Below are positions 20,111 to 32,839 of a DNA stretch of 64,000 nt, in pieces. The notes beneath the pieces are model-generated. The model saw only the letters and a program-made list of their open reading frames with translations, ran no database searches and was not told where the DNA came from. How positions within the stretch are numbered: the stretch's first letter is position 1; each line of letters starts with the position of its first letter. Position numbers and translations under genes: made by a program. The stretch comes from Henricia sp. BOLD:AAB3569 (Eukaryota; Echinodermata; Asteroidea; Spinulosida; Echinasteridae): positions 682,001 to 746,000 of the forward strand of contig JBBELK010000370.1 in NCBI GenBank assembly GCA_037783545.1, given 5' to 3'.

Positions 20111-20245
20111 ATAGACCGTATCGAACAGCCGCCATTTCGTGGGGCACCTTTTATTACTTAAACCGTTCAACAATGGAAGCACAATATGTGCAACCATGCA
20201 TGTTCTCGAGGAACAAAGAAATGGCGGCTGTTCGATACGGTCTAT
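20111..20245. mobile_element. MITE, ATAGACCGTATCGAAC family
   Basis: Perfect inverted ends: ATAGACCGTATCGAACAGCC ... and its complement GGCTGTTCGATACGGTCTAT. 135 bp. Partial copies are at 35540-35647 and about 9059-9150. Confidence 0.9.
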
Positions 20246-20689
20246 AACCCTATGAACCGCCTGGCTCTTTGAGACTCGCGTAGAAATGCGAACATGTAAA
20301 GAAACCGTGGGTATTATTGATTGGGTAAACTGTCTTGTTACTGAAGCGTCTTCACTTGTTTGTTCACGTTGCTCCCATTTTCCAAACAATCTCAAGCGGT
20401 GGTGCTCGGTCCCACCGCTTGTACATGTATTTACCGCCCGTTTGCTAGTTCTCATTTACCCATTTTGTTTACTCTTGCTGGATTAAATCGGATTATTCAT
20501 GTTCAGTTTGGTGTTACTGTGGTTATTTTATCTCGTTGGTCACACTTTTCTAAAAGTCGTAATTTTATTCGACGAAGATATTGCAAGTTGTCGCCAAATT
20601 CTGAGACGGTGTTACCTTTCTCTTGTCTGTAATCTGCACATAGATGGCGCACTTGTTTCTGACCGCAACACACTAACCTCAATACACAT

Positions 20690-21022
20690 GTACACAATAC
20701 ACATTATTATTATTTCTTTCTGGTATTCATACCAAGGATTCCACAATAGTGCTCATTGCACTGTCACTCGCAAGCGTGAGGAAACCCATGAAGAATTAGA
20801 ATTAGAAATGGCCAGAGACACCGGGGAATCCCCTTGCTCTTCACGAAAGAATGCTCTGGGATCTTTCCTAACACACTGGACCAACGGCTTTACATCTGGA
20901 GCAAGTGTGGTTGAGTGCCTTGCCCAAGGGCACAGGTACCGCAGCCGGAATCGAACCCGCAACCCCAGGTTTTCACCAATGATTGCGAGTCAATGGCCCT
21001 AACCACTCGGCCACGGTACCCC
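20690..21022 (-). mobile_element. tRNA-derived SINE, minus strand
   Basis: On the minus strand the head reads TGGCCGAGTGGTTAGGGCC (A box of a Ser/Leu-type tRNA), then GGGTTCGATTCCGGC (B box). The body contains the complement of GAGTGCCTTGCCCAAGGGCA, and the tail is AAT repeats. Related copies are at 54550-54915. Confidence 0.8.
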
Positions 21023-22270
21023 ACATGCCGAGGGCCTTTTGATTTTGTCCTTATAATTGAATACTAGCATTATTTTCAGTGAACGTGCAAAATAAAAACC
21101 ACAATTGCCTTGCATAACGTGACCGCTTATGCGATTCACAAAAATATTAAAAAGTCGGCGGTGAGTTGAAACTCGAAAGTTATTCTGCGCATGCGTTAAA
21201 CTTAGTTGCGGTTTATCAATCCGAATCTACCTATGCATGATGCGAAAATATCGCACGTCATATGCGCACTGTATGTATGCACTGCTGGGTGGTGTCCTGT
21301 ACGTACGAAAGACTCGTCGGGAGGATTTATCTGCAAAAAAATGGCTGTTTTCTTGAAAGGTAAGACCTTAATTGTTGCTAACCCATGAAATATTATGATA
21401 ACAGACACCAGTAGGTACTCGTACCCGAGTCTGGAGCTGTGTGATGGTTGCTAGGAGGAGAAAAACCTAGCAAAATTTTACCCGATTCACGTTGGCTTTG
21501 GGTCTTCGGCCCTTGCCTGCGCTATGCTAGTGCTACGGCTACGCGCTTTTGCATACGGCCACTTGCACGAGACCGCCACTTTTCTAGCATAATTTGTGGT
21601 TTTTTAACTTATACTCCCTTTCTTTGTGGTTGTACAAATTGTAGAGCAAGGAAACATAGTGCCGTTTCCTTGCTTGATGTACAATAATATGTGTGAATTT
21701 AGTCTGATAAATGAAATTGAAGGTGCACTGTACATTATCTGCATGCTATTGGCTATTGCATGCAAATTTGCAATGCAAGGTATTTTTTGCGTACGTCACT
21801 ATGTGTACCGGGTACATTGAACAAAGATTAGAATGAAATTACTTAATCAACAGATCATCCAATTCTAGGATATACTTCCCACTTGCACTTCTGTCGGGAA
21901 ATGTTGCATTTCTGAGATAAATAAATAACAATTAACATTACTGCATAAAGTAATGCACAAAATTACGGCGCGAGAGGTCCGTGCGCAAGCGCGACCACAG
22001 AGGGTGCTGTGCGCGTGCATGAATGATTATCTTGTGCACTACTGAATTCAATTTTTGAAGGAGAAAATGTGATTTTTCTACACGAAAACATTTGCGACAA
22101 AAGTGCAAGTGGGAAATATCTTAAAATTAGATTATCTGTTGATTCTATTATAACTAGGTAATTTCCTTTAAATCTTTGTTCAATGTATACGGAAAAATAA
22201 TCCAATACAAAAACACTTTCAGGGAGTACAAAATAAGAAAAGAAGAAAGAATTCCGTTTACTAGCACTAG

Positions 22271-22452
22271 CAGGTGGCCACTTATTCTCCTTGTTGAAAC
22301 TTGTATAGTGGCCACCCTCGGGACCATAAGAACTGGCCACTATAAACAGGTGGCCTCTTTATAGAGGTTGTTTAAGCAAATACAAATGGCATTTGGGACC
22401 AAATACGGGTGGCCACTATAAACAGGTGGCCTTAATAGCAGGTTTCACTGTA
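22271..22452. repeat. GTGGCCACTATAAACAGGTGGCC repeat
   Basis: Three GTGGCCACTATAAACAGG-type words, ending AATAGCAGGTTTCACTGTA. A related copy at 47717-47880 ends in the same words. Confidence 0.65.
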
Positions 22453-24811
22453 ATATTTTAAAGGGAAGTCATTTTAGGAGTGAAAAACAATTAACAATTT
22501 CCTTAAAGAAACTTTTTCTGCCATGTTCCATAGACTCAACACACGGCATCTCAGTAGCGAATGAAATTCATGCCCATAATTTATCCTAAATATTAGAAAG
22601 GATTGAACTTTGGAAATCTCTGACCTGGGTGAGAGGAAAATCTCGCTCAAAGTACATGTACATGTACGGTACATACATACAGCAAATTCGCTACAAAAAA
22701 ATATGGCCGCGGTTAACCGCTCTGGCCGTCATGTGTGACAGCCAGAGGCATTCGGGCTAGTTATCCCCCAACAATGCCAACTTATTGTTATGGGTTTTCA
22801 ACCATACCTGGCCCAACCATTGCTAAAGTAGCCCTACATGTACATGTAGCTTATTGTTAAAAACAAACCTTAACAATAAATTGGGACAGTTGGCGTAGAT
22901 GGGGCGTAACAGAATCGCATTTGCTCTGCTTTTGTGGATGCAGTGCTTCAACTTGTGCAGTGGACGATGTCATCTCAATCTGTTTATTAATTTGAAGGTT
23001 ACACATTGATGTCTAATTAACCCATGATTCACTCTTCGCAATGCATGACTGATTTCTTATTGGGGTTGTTGCACTAGACCGTAATAGATGGAGCAGACCT
23101 AATTAAAAATTTAATGTTAACATGATCTTGTCAATCCACCACCAAAACTTGTACATTGGTTTGTAAACATTAATCATCTCAAAAGAATGTGATTCATGAA
23201 CAGTTTTGGAAGATTGTCCATAAACAACCTCGGACATTTGTTTATAATCTAAATGCAGGGGCGGATCAAGGATTTTCTGAGGGGGGAGGGGTAAAATGTT
23301 TAAGCCAGAAATGGTGAAGACAACAAAATTGCGAGCGTGTAGTGCATAGCCCTAACGGCGTGGGGCCAAGCGGGCAATATTCAACCACTTTAAGAAGGCA
23401 AAAGTGTGATGTCATATGAGGCAGATACTTCAACGGTTGCAAAAGTTATCGATAATTTAAAAAAAAAATTCATTCTGTTTTCGGGCCAAGCACATACTGT
23501 GTTGTTAGTTTGGTCCAGTTGCGTGCATCCATGCAACACGGAAGAAACATTTTAATTAAAGATGTTGTTCTTAGGGAAACCTGAGGCAATGTAATACCAC
23601 TGTGCCAAAGAGGCCAGCATTAATACGTTCTACTGATCAAGATACACCAACCAGTAAGGAATCCTTGATTAGTAGTATGTAGATCCTTGGTTTAGTCATA
23701 GATCTGTTCCTTGCTCTATGGTTTACCAGTAGTATAAAGCAACAACTGACCACCTCCATGCTCACAGGGAGGATTCCTACAGGTCAATTATCTCAGGCAT
23801 AGTACAGTATGCATACCAAAACTACATGTTACTAGCAGGTGACCACACACGTCTCCCCCACAGGTGTCCCTAGTATTAGCATTATTTTCACATGTGTTAC
23901 ATCTATTGAAATCCTTGCATTTCCTGTCCTATTGACAATTTGCATACTATACGTCTAACTGTAAGGGATCATTGACCATTACCGGTGCAGCATTTCCTGC
24001 TGAACAGGATTTAGGAAGAATATTGAAACTGATCTTCCTTCAAAGCACGAAGTGATCACCTTGTTTACCTTGTACCACAAAGAATATTTGTCAATATTTT
24101 GTTTGCATTAAATAGTAAAGTGAATACATCACTAAGGCCGAGTCCATTCAAATAGTTTACTGTTTATACCACGAAATGTTTGATCGAATTTCGAAAATTT
24201 GTTTATATTGATTTAGTCATGATTTATTAGACCTGTGTACATTTTCAAATTAGCCTACTCCATGGCATACCATAGTGGAAATTTTTAATGCAGCAACTAA
24301 ATTAGATCAATCTACATGTAGGCCTACATGTAGATTCTAGAAATGCACTGAATCCGCTGCATACATTTGGAGCATGTATACCATTGTTGTAGCAACTTAG
24401 AGAATACACCTTTCTTTTAAAAGTACATTTCTTTTCTCTAGTTTTACTTTTCAAATATGAATAGGTGCTAAAAATGTTATTCGAATATTTAGTTATCGAT
24501 CGAATATTCAAATATTTGGCACAGCCCTATACATCACCCTTACATTGCCGCGATTTATATCAGTGGGCTAATTTGCAAAATTGTAAGATTCGTCTTAAGA
24601 AGAGTTACTCGTCTTGTCTTGGGACCAAGCCAGGGTAATCACTAAACATAAGACGCGTCCAATGCATACTGTTGTGTTCAAGGTTCTCGGCAACGAATTT
24701 ACACCTGTTGGAAACTTAATATTGTCCTCATCCAATAACTGATAAATAAATTATTAGCAATTGTGACTCGTCTCGTAAAAAAATGCCTTTACTGAAATTG
24801 ATAACAGGATG

Positions 24812-25000
24812 CATCTAAAGGCCTTTTCACACTTTGAACGTTCGACCCGTGTCGAAATCTACACGGTTCCACCCCGTGTAGACTTTTTAAAATTTCAACA
24901 CGGGTCCAATCGGCTACGTTTTCACACTACTAAAAGCAACACCGGCATTTTTTCTACACATGTAAGGTTTCCACCTGTGTATCGTGCAATTTCAGACGAA
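24812..25000. repeat. Element with TTTTCACACT ends and ACACGGGT words
   Basis: CCTTTTCACACTTTGAACG opens it. CCCGTGT, ACACGGT and ACACGGG recur inside, and GTTTTCACACTACTA occurs near 24920. The right border is unclear. Confidence 0.4.
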
Positions 25001-25744
25001 ATAAATTCACAGAATGATTAAGTACCGGTACCATTACCATCTTGATAACAAGTATTAGTAAGCTTAAAGATAATAATTCAGAATTTTTTTGGAGGGTAAA
25101 ATTACTAAACAAGTAGACTACCTTTAAAATGAGTCTTGTGAATTTGACAATTATGCGCTAAAAAAAACCAAAACCCAAGGCTTTTTTCGGTGCATTTGTA
25201 ATGACCAGCCACTGTTAACTCATTGCCTTGGCAACTGATCCACATTAGTCTGTTTTACAACCTTGAAAATAATGAAAGGGAATAGAGGACAAAGCAAAGG
25301 TGCTCATGAGTAATTCCTGGAATTAGGGGTCTCAAAGTGTGACATTTAAAAATGTGTTAAAATGAAGCTTTTTAGTTCTATACAAGTTTAGTACAGTGTC
25401 TGAATGTAACCATGGAGGAAGAAACATGATCCATGTGTACATGTACAATGTAACCCAAATCTGGTTGAACCATAAACCCACCAATGCATTTCCTGACAAG
25501 GCATGTTGCAAATAGGGTATTTATTGTGCAGGTAAAAATACTCCTTATTTGTAACACGATAGCAGATAAATCATTCACTATTCATAGAGAGCATAGCCTA
25601 CAGCCTAGGGAATATACTCTGCATTTTCTCTTATCATTGCGGCTTCTTTAAAAAGTTGAATTATAGACACGACCTGTATCGTTTTTATTACATGACAGTT
25701 TGAATGTACAGACTCAGAGAAGACAGTAATGGCTGTCAGATGGA

Positions 25745-25985
25745 GTTTTGACCTCATTTTTTTGGGAGGTTTTACTGAGAGATGGTAAAATTACAAATGG
25801 CTAAATTTTACTGCTGTCCGCATTTTGACTTCTTGACACAGTAACATTTTACAGAGACCGTGGGAGAGCATGCGCAGTGTCCGTTTGCAGGTTGCTCTTC
25901 ACTGCCCGGACTTACGCTTCTAGAGCGCTTTTACCGTCAATTTTCCTGGGCAGAAGTTGTCCAGGAAAAGTAACCACTGGAATAC
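25745..25985. repeat. Diverged relative of the 26573-27001 element
   Basis: Shares AATGGCTAAATT, TACTGCTGTCCGCATTT, GAGAGCATGCGCAGTGTCC and CCTGGGCAGAAGTT with 26660-26890 in the same order. Ends not resolved. Confidence 0.6.
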
Positions 25986-26572
25986 ATAGTTGAAAATGCA
26001 TGTAAACAATTGTAGTTTTTGTCCATTTTATTGATTGTCCCTCGCGCATAAAAACAACCTCTGCATAAAACTGTAAAGTCAATTTCAACATGTGATAAAC
26101 TGGGTGTGTGTATTAACATCAGTAGCAGGTAAACATACAGGTTCACTTTAGTTTTTGATTGTTGTATTGACTCAGGAAAGGCATTTGTCTCTTAACTTCC
26201 ATCCCTCACGTGAGGGACGGAATTAGATCACGCTCTAATTGTTATGCTAATAAAGATGACATCACATGCATAACTAAAAGCAAATGAGGCAAAGGCTATC
26301 CTTTTGAAACTGATAGTGTACTTTTATGGTTTTGCAAACAAAAACATACATATTATATCAAGATCATAATTCAGTTTGTACCACACAGCAACTGTAATCT
26401 AGTACTTGTCTATTTCGTAACAAGTGAATCATACCATGGAGGAAGTTCCTTCCTCTATGATCATACACACAATCATATTTCAAAACATCATTGATGATAA
26501 GGGCTCTGTGACCAAGTTTGATTCAGATACCATGTGATGTGATATGATCAGCTAGTCACAACCTTAACCATA

Positions 26573-27001
26573 TGTCGGCATTGGACTTGTTTTTTCGGGA
26601 GGTTTAGCCATTTTTAATTTTAACATCATCTTGGTAAAACCGTTTTACCAAGACGATGTTAAAATTAAAAATGGCTAAATTCTACTGCTGTCCGCATTTA
26701 GACTTTTTGACACAGTAAACTTTTACCGAGACCTTAGGAGAGCATGCGCAGTGTCCCTTCACAGTTCGACCTTCACGGCCCGGACATACGCTTCCAGACT
26801 GCTTTTACCGACTCGCTGTGTCCGCATTGGACTTTTCGTCTTGGAAAAAAGTTCCCTGGTAAATTTTCCTGGGCAGAAGTTAGCCAGGAAAGGTAACCGC
26901 TGGAGGAAAACTTCCAAGGCTGTCCGCGTTGGCCTTAAAATGGGAAAAGTACCCATTGTCTCGGTAAGTTTTCCCAATAAAAGTCCAATGCAGACAGGCC
27001 T
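26573..27001. mobile_element. Foldback element with GCATTGGACTT ends and a central palindrome
   Basis: The left end is TCGGCATTGGACTTG and the right end AAGTCCAATGCAGACAGG. GCATTGGACTT also occurs internally near 26823. A near-perfect palindrome with 38-bp arms fills 26603-26679. Confidence 0.65.
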
Positions 27002-27138
27002 TTATTGTCATCTGTTATCTGTTAAAAGCTGGAGGGAGAAATTACTCTAAATCATAATGAAAGTATTTTTTGGATCATCAAGTATTGACTCTTAAGATCA
27101 ATGTCAAGCATGCTGCAAGTTTTGTAGAAAGGTTATCT

Positions 27139-27625
27139 GGGGCCAATTTCATAAAACATGTTACGCTTAATCAAAAATTTTAATTAAGCATAGCACGAAT
27201 ATTCGCTCAAGCAAGGGCCTATTTCATAAAACTTGTTGTTCTAAGCGCGCGTAGAGAGTGCGCGCGCAACGCTGTCGTCTGTTTTGTTCGAACGCGTTCA
27301 TCGTCTGCTTTCATAAGTCAACGGCAACATTTTCAAAGTACCATCATTGGTTATGTTTCCATTTTGGGATGATTATCACTACCACAGATGACCCTTGCCT
27401 GTCGCTGACTGGAATATTTCAACAACAGCTGAAAGTTGGGAATCTGTTGGAAAATGTGTCTCGAATTTTGCCGAGAATGCCGAAGAAAAAAGATGGCGTC
27501 ACGTTAGCAAAAAATCGGTAGGTTAGCATGCCGTTTGGTTTGCTAGTGCTTAAACAGTTTTATGAAATGGAGAGAGCGCTGCTTAATCAAAATCGGGTGC
27601 TAACACGTTTTATGAAATTGGCCCC
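27139..27625. mobile_element. MITE, GGGGCCAATTTCATA family, long or nested copy
   Basis: GGGGCCAATTTCATAAAACA at the left and TTTTATGAAATTGGCCCC at the right. A second CCTATTTCATAAAACTTG lies inside, so one element is probably inserted in another. Confidence 0.7.
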
Positions 27626-27640
27626 ATTGACAAAGTGCTA

Positions 27641-27800
27641 ATAGACTGCCAAAGTGAATACGTCACCTTTTGTTGGTTGCCTAGGCAATTGGATCTAAAC
27701 TAAAAATCACTCAACCGTGTTCCAATGGTATTTTCCCCGACAGGCATGATAGTTTGGATCCAATTGCCATGGCAACGCACGTCACACTTCGGCTGTCTAT
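27641..27800. mobile_element. Imperfect inverted-repeat element
   Basis: AATAGACTGCCAAAGTG pairs with CACTTCGGCTGTCTATT, and GCCTAGGCAATTGGATC pairs with GGATCCAATTGCCATGGC. About 160 bp. Confidence 0.55.
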
Positions 27801-28978
27801 TGGAACAAACAACCGTGACCATCCACCATGTACATGAATATTGCGTTGCGACATCAAATATTTTTGGCAGTAGAAACACTCCGGAATGAATATTGGCTAT
27901 TTAGCCGATACTAATTCAGGATACTGATGCATGAGTAATGTCACTTGTGCACAGCCAATTTTTCTGATTAGAATGCATGAATTCCAAGCTAATGTAGTTA
28001 ACGAGTCACTTGTGGGCCTGTAAGATTATCTTCCTCGGTAAATGACTCGGAGGACATGATGCATGGAAGATAGGCCTACATCTGATGGTCATTCACAGTA
28101 TAGGGAAAGGTCATTGTCTTCCACATGATGTGCCAGGTAATACAGTTGAACCACGTTGAGAGGTCCTTGGGACTTTCCAGACGGCCTTGTTATAACAGGA
28201 ACCTTGTATTATCAGGAATGAAAACAATGCAGAATTTGTACATAACCTAAAATCTCCCTTTTTTTTTAACCTGCTCTTATAATATTATCGAAGTTTGACT
28301 GTACAGCTTTTTTATTCCAGTTGAATTCTAAGGACATAAAATTGTACAACTACAAGAAAGGACACAGCTTTGTTCCTGCCAAACCAAAGCTATTCATTTG
28401 AGGTTAGAAATTGTATGGTATTGATTGCTTTCGATGACGTAGAACATCCGGGAATGTGTGGTGGGCAACAGTCCGCCAATAGACGCACATGAACCTCCAT
28501 AAAAAATACTCGCCAGCGTATTTTCATTCAAAGATGCCGCACGCGGGCGTTGTGATACGTTTAAATTATTGAGCATGCACTCGGCTTGTAAAAACAAAAG
28601 CGCTTTTAGTTGATCACGATTTTTAGGCTGAAGAAATGCGTTTTTGTCTTTCTCGATACATAAAGCAAGGTTAAGCAACAAAGGTATCGTAAGTGCAACC
28701 AATGCGCTTTTCTTGCTCTTTTTGCCGGTTATTACTCGAGCCACTTGGGTCATGAAAAATGCCCACCAAAATGGTGGATGGAAGGGGTGACGTCACCGAA
28801 AAGCAATCAATAGCTTTTATCATGGTACGACCATCTTCATCTTGTTGCCCGTACATGTACGTGTCCAGCATACTGCGTGCCAGTGCATTAGTGTGTGTAA
28901 TATCTACCGTTGTTGTCAATATACTAAAAGAATCACTGTCCACGCTGTGTTTGCCCGATCGTGCTATGTGTGTGACAT

Positions 28979-29399
28979 TAGGTCTTTTCCCAATAGACAA
29001 ATTCTCAGAGGTGGCCCCGGGGCGAAACACCGGGGTGAAAATAAGCCCTGATTCCCACTTGCAAGTCTCACCCCCTGTGCTCCCCCCTGAGCCACCCCCG
29101 AGATTTATTATTCCCCGGGGCGAGTTTAACCCTGCTCGGGACCAGGGTTTAAAAATTTGGCCCTGGGGCGAGACACTTTCCCAGGAGCGAAAACGGTAGT
29201 GGGAAAAAGGGGCAAGGGATAGTTCTCACTTGTTCAAGTGAGGGATGAGGTGCCGATCTCTGGGGTGAGTTCGCCCCGGGGCGAGATTCAGAACAACAAG
29301 TGTGAATCGACGCGGGGTTGAATCCAGGGGTGAGTCACCCCGGGGTGGCCCCGGGGCGAGTTCACCCCGGGGTTTGATGTTCTAGTGAGAAAAGGCCTA
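28979..29399. mobile_element. Foldback element with amplified CCCCGGGGCGAG word
   Basis: The left end is TAGGTCTTTTCCCAATAG; the right end CTAGTGAGAAAAGGCCTA is its complement with three changes. GC-rich inside, with CCCCGGGGCGAG or CACCCCGGGG repeated many times. Related fragments are at 32689-32805 and 34523-34828. The long ORF across it is a by-product of the GC-rich repeat. Confidence 0.75.
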
Positions 29400-29860
29400 T
29401 TGTGATACACACACGACAATTTCAACACCGGACCTACATGTATTTTTCTGCAATTTCGCTTTCAATTATAATAAAAGAAAGGTCAATTGCATGCAACCAT
29501 TTCACATTCCACAGCATCAGATGCAAGAAAAAGGTCCAAGGACTAAAACAATTCACTCACCTCCCCCACATTCAAAACCTGATAACTCCAAGGGTCAATT
29601 TCTTCCCACACCCCCTTTGCCAAAACAACAGTGAAGGCCTTCATGTGCCAGTTGTGTATATTTGAGCCCATAATAAACATTGGTACTAGTTTCAAGGACA
29701 TTGACTCAAGAAATATTAGACCTTTCCCATAACTGTGGAAACCATCCCTGTGTGTCTGCCCATGGGGGATGCGGTCAGTGCATGAACTACTGTACATGCG
29801 TTATGCGATGATGCTCATTGTGTTGTTACTTCGAACAATTCGCGTGTTTGTTGTAATGGT

Positions 29861-30190
29861 GAATTCACACTGAGCCTTTACGCGCGTGCAGAATTGGGAC
29901 GCACGTCACTTTGGAAAGAAGCGATGAGGAGGGAATTTTGAGTGAAACGATGCACTGAAAATCACTGAATTATGAAGACTTTCTGTTCAACATGTCCTTA
30001 AGCTAATTATGTGGTTTTCGGTGCATTGTTTCGCCACCAAAATCCTTCCACAGAAATAGCTTGGACTGAAAGTGTTTTCACAATTTAGTGATTTTCAGTG
30101 CATCGTTTTACTCAAAATTCCTTCTACACTGCTTTTTCTCGAGGTGACGCGCGTGGCAATCACGCGCAAATCTGGCTAAGTGTGAATTTG
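29861..30190. mobile_element. Foldback element with GAATTCACACTGAGCC ends
   Basis: The right end GGCTAAGTGTGAATTT mirrors the left end. A second pair of arms (TTTGAGTGAAACGATGCACT and AGTGCATCGTTTTACTCAAA) lies inside. A diverged relative begins at 30915 (GATTCACACTTAGCC). Confidence 0.75.
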
Positions 30191-30914
30191 TGTGTGCGAA
30201 GAGCGCATTGCGCATGCATGGATGCGCAAAACGCACAGTCGATGCACTGGAAAAAGCTGCATCCCAGCTATGGCGGACGTGTACAGGTAATGCGTCCTGG
30301 TAAAGGTTAGATAGTAATTGCCTCTGTGACACTATACATGGCTCACCAAAATTGTGAAATGATGATGGAAATTTGTTGGTTTTTACAGGTAAATTCACAC
30401 TTCATTTCATAATTTATACATGTACATGTATGTATACTGTGTACTTATAATATAATTACTGAAAGCGAAAGAAAATGTAATTTGAAACAAGCAAAAACTG
30501 TTCACTTCAAAACATGTTTTTCAAAAGTAATCTTTCTGTGTGGACATGTACTTCCTGCAAAAATGTTGGCTCTACGTGACTGGATGGTTGATCGATAATG
30601 AAAGACCTGTACATGTATAGGCCGGGTGCGTACTGCATAGGTGTGAATGTAACGTTATCGGTCGTTCCACTGGAACAAACTGTGTTATGCAGCATGGCTG
30701 GAACCACTGTACATGTAGTTGGTAGTGCAGTAATCAAACCTGGCCATGCCCAGGGCATAGGGTGTTTTGATTTCAGAAAGACCTATTGTACATGAATTGT
30801 GTTTCTTTTTATAGAGGATTTCTGGACTAGTGAGGGTGTTGTTTATTTTAGTTGCCTGGAATCTGTTCAGGTGTGATTTCATGTCCTTTCTCTTTCAGTT
30901 TTGGGTTTTGACAT

Positions 30915-31100
30915 GATTCACACTTAGCCTTTCGTGCGTAAATGTGACGTGCATTGCTTTAAGAAAAAGCATTGTGGATGGAATTTGGAGTGATACGACG
31001 CATTGAAAATCACAGAATCAACAGGGCAGAAGGTATTTTTTGTGATTCTGTAGTTTTTAGTGCATTATTTCACTCCAAATTCCCTCCTTTTTCTCAAAGC
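30915..31100. repeat. Diverged relative of the 29861-30190 element
   Basis: Left end GATTCACACTTAGCC; inner arms GGAATTTGGAGTGATACGAC and TTATTTCACTCCAAATTCC. Right end not found. Confidence 0.5.
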
Positions 31101-31249
31101 GATGCCAGTCAAAATTATGCACAAAATAAATAATTGTCAATCCACCATAACGGGAGAGGGTGGGGGAAGGAGAACTATGGAATTACCATAATTATGACCT
31201 TTGATGTTTAAAATACACACATAAAAAACTTGGGATGAGAGAAAAATCG

Positions 31250-31712
31250 TAAGGGCTTTCTCGGGATTCGAACCTGAGACCTCCGACTCACCGAGCAGAT
31301 CTACCAGCTGAGCTACAGTATGAGGCAAAGTGGTATACTCCCTCAGATTTTCCCCAAGACCTCTGACACACTGGGCAGATGCTCTACCAGCTGAGCTATA
31401 AGGCACAGTGGTATACTCCCTCAGGTTTTCCCAAGACCTTTGACACTCCAGGCAGATGCTCTACCAGCTGAGCTATAAGGCACAGTGGTATATATAGTTT
31501 TTCCCAAGACCTCCGACACTCCAGGCAGATGCTCTACCAGCTGAGCTATGAGGCACAGTGGTATACTCCCTCAGGTTTTTCCCAAGACCTCTGACACTCC
31601 AGGCAGATGCTCTACCAGCTGAGCTATGAGGCACAGTGGTATACTCCCTCGGGTTTTTCCCAAGACCTCCGACACTCCAGGCAGATGCTCTACTAGCTGA
31701 GCTATGACCCCA
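31250..31712 (-). repeat. tRNA-derived head and tandem array of 77-80-bp units
   Basis: On the minus strand 31257-31317 reads GTAGCTCAGCTGGTAGATC ... CAGGTTCGAATCCCG, with tRNA A and B boxes. It is followed on the + strand by about five units of CAGATGCTCTACCAGCTGAG plus AGGCACAGTGGTATACTCCC. Reading frames through the array give repeated SSAGRAS peptides with no protein meaning. Further arrays are at 43690-43830 and 46320-46635. Confidence 0.8.
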
Positions 31713-32688
31713 AATTGCGTTCGACACATAAAAAGGGAAATTAGTTTGGATAATTACTGTAGGTTTGCAGTATCTTTCTGGATATTTTCAGTTGAGGCAA
31801 CATCAATCATCTAATGTTAAAATAAGAAGCTAGGCTTGTGTAGTCCAGAAAGGGCCAAAGAGGCCTACGTGTTTACGGTACGTTTGCGTACAATGTATAG
31901 TATGGTACAGAGACCCTTAAGTTGTCAGGTGCAAACGCTGCATACGTTTAAATAATCAATTCTATTTTCAGACGAGCTGAAAACCCCTTTCATTGTAGAC
32001 TACCTATAGAACGACCGTCAGTCTATAACTGCAAGTTTTGCTTAGGGCTATGTTTTCGTCGGAAGAAGTTCCACTGACACACTAACCTGCCTTGAGCAAT
32101 TAACGCTCCTATTTATTTTAGCATGATTATATCTTATGGTGAATACATGTAGCAGTAGGAGAATTTAAAGGGCATGAAACACTAAATAACTTTATGCGCA
32201 GTCTTTGCTGCATATGAGGGATTATTTGTTTTTTAAGGTTAAATAAATTAAACGTAGCTTTTCAATTTTTAAAATTTCTTCACGGAAAGAGGGCCTTGTT
32301 TATAGCATGTCACTTTAGGAACACACAAGAGAAGTGTATGACCTACTCCAAGTAAAACATTTAAATGCAAAACTCCAACTTTAACAATGAACTCCACCAA
32401 ACATCCATTTTATGGAAACTGAAGGTTGGAGAAGTGATCTCCGTTCTCTGACACAGGAAGATGGTCAGTTTGATTACAAACGTCTGCGTGCATGAGTAAA
32501 CCAGGAAATGGTGGGTTCAAATCCCACAACAGGATGTCTGAGGAAACATTCATCATTACTCCTGGCATGGAATGCTGCATGGTGGGCCAGGGTGAAATCT
32601 AACTGTGCCAAAATAGGCAAATGGTGATTGTTTTAAAATTGAAACATTTTACTTTTTCAGTTTTAAGGGTACATGTACCACTAATTTC

Positions 32689-32805
32689 ACATTAGAAGGG
32701 GGGTGCGGGGCTGGGTAGTCACCCCTGGGCGGCCCCGAAACATCACCCCTGGGCGGCCCAGGGGCAAACCCGAGGGATGGTTGTTCTAGTGGGAAAATGC
32801 TTTAT
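32689..32805. repeat. Fragment of the CCCCGGGG-type foldback family
   Basis: CACCCCTGGGCGGCCC occurs twice and the right end GTTCTAGTGGGAAAATG matches that of 28979-29399. Confidence 0.5.
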
Positions 32806-32839
32806 AGTACAACACCAAAATACACACTTTAAAAGGCAT

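Noticed and set aside
20499-21002. 167-residue ORF, longest in the intergenic part
   Set aside because: Its second half is the minus-strand tRNA-derived SINE read backwards; the same peptide recurs at the SINE copy near 54600.
28759-29199. 146-residue ORF
   Set aside because: It spans the CCCCGGGG foldback element; Pro/Arg-rich translation of repeat words, no domain, no splice context.
31473-31727. ORF with repeated SSAGRAS...GGLGKN peptide
   Set aside because: Translation of the tRNA-derived tandem array; such peptides are a known artefact of D-arm/T-arm sequence.
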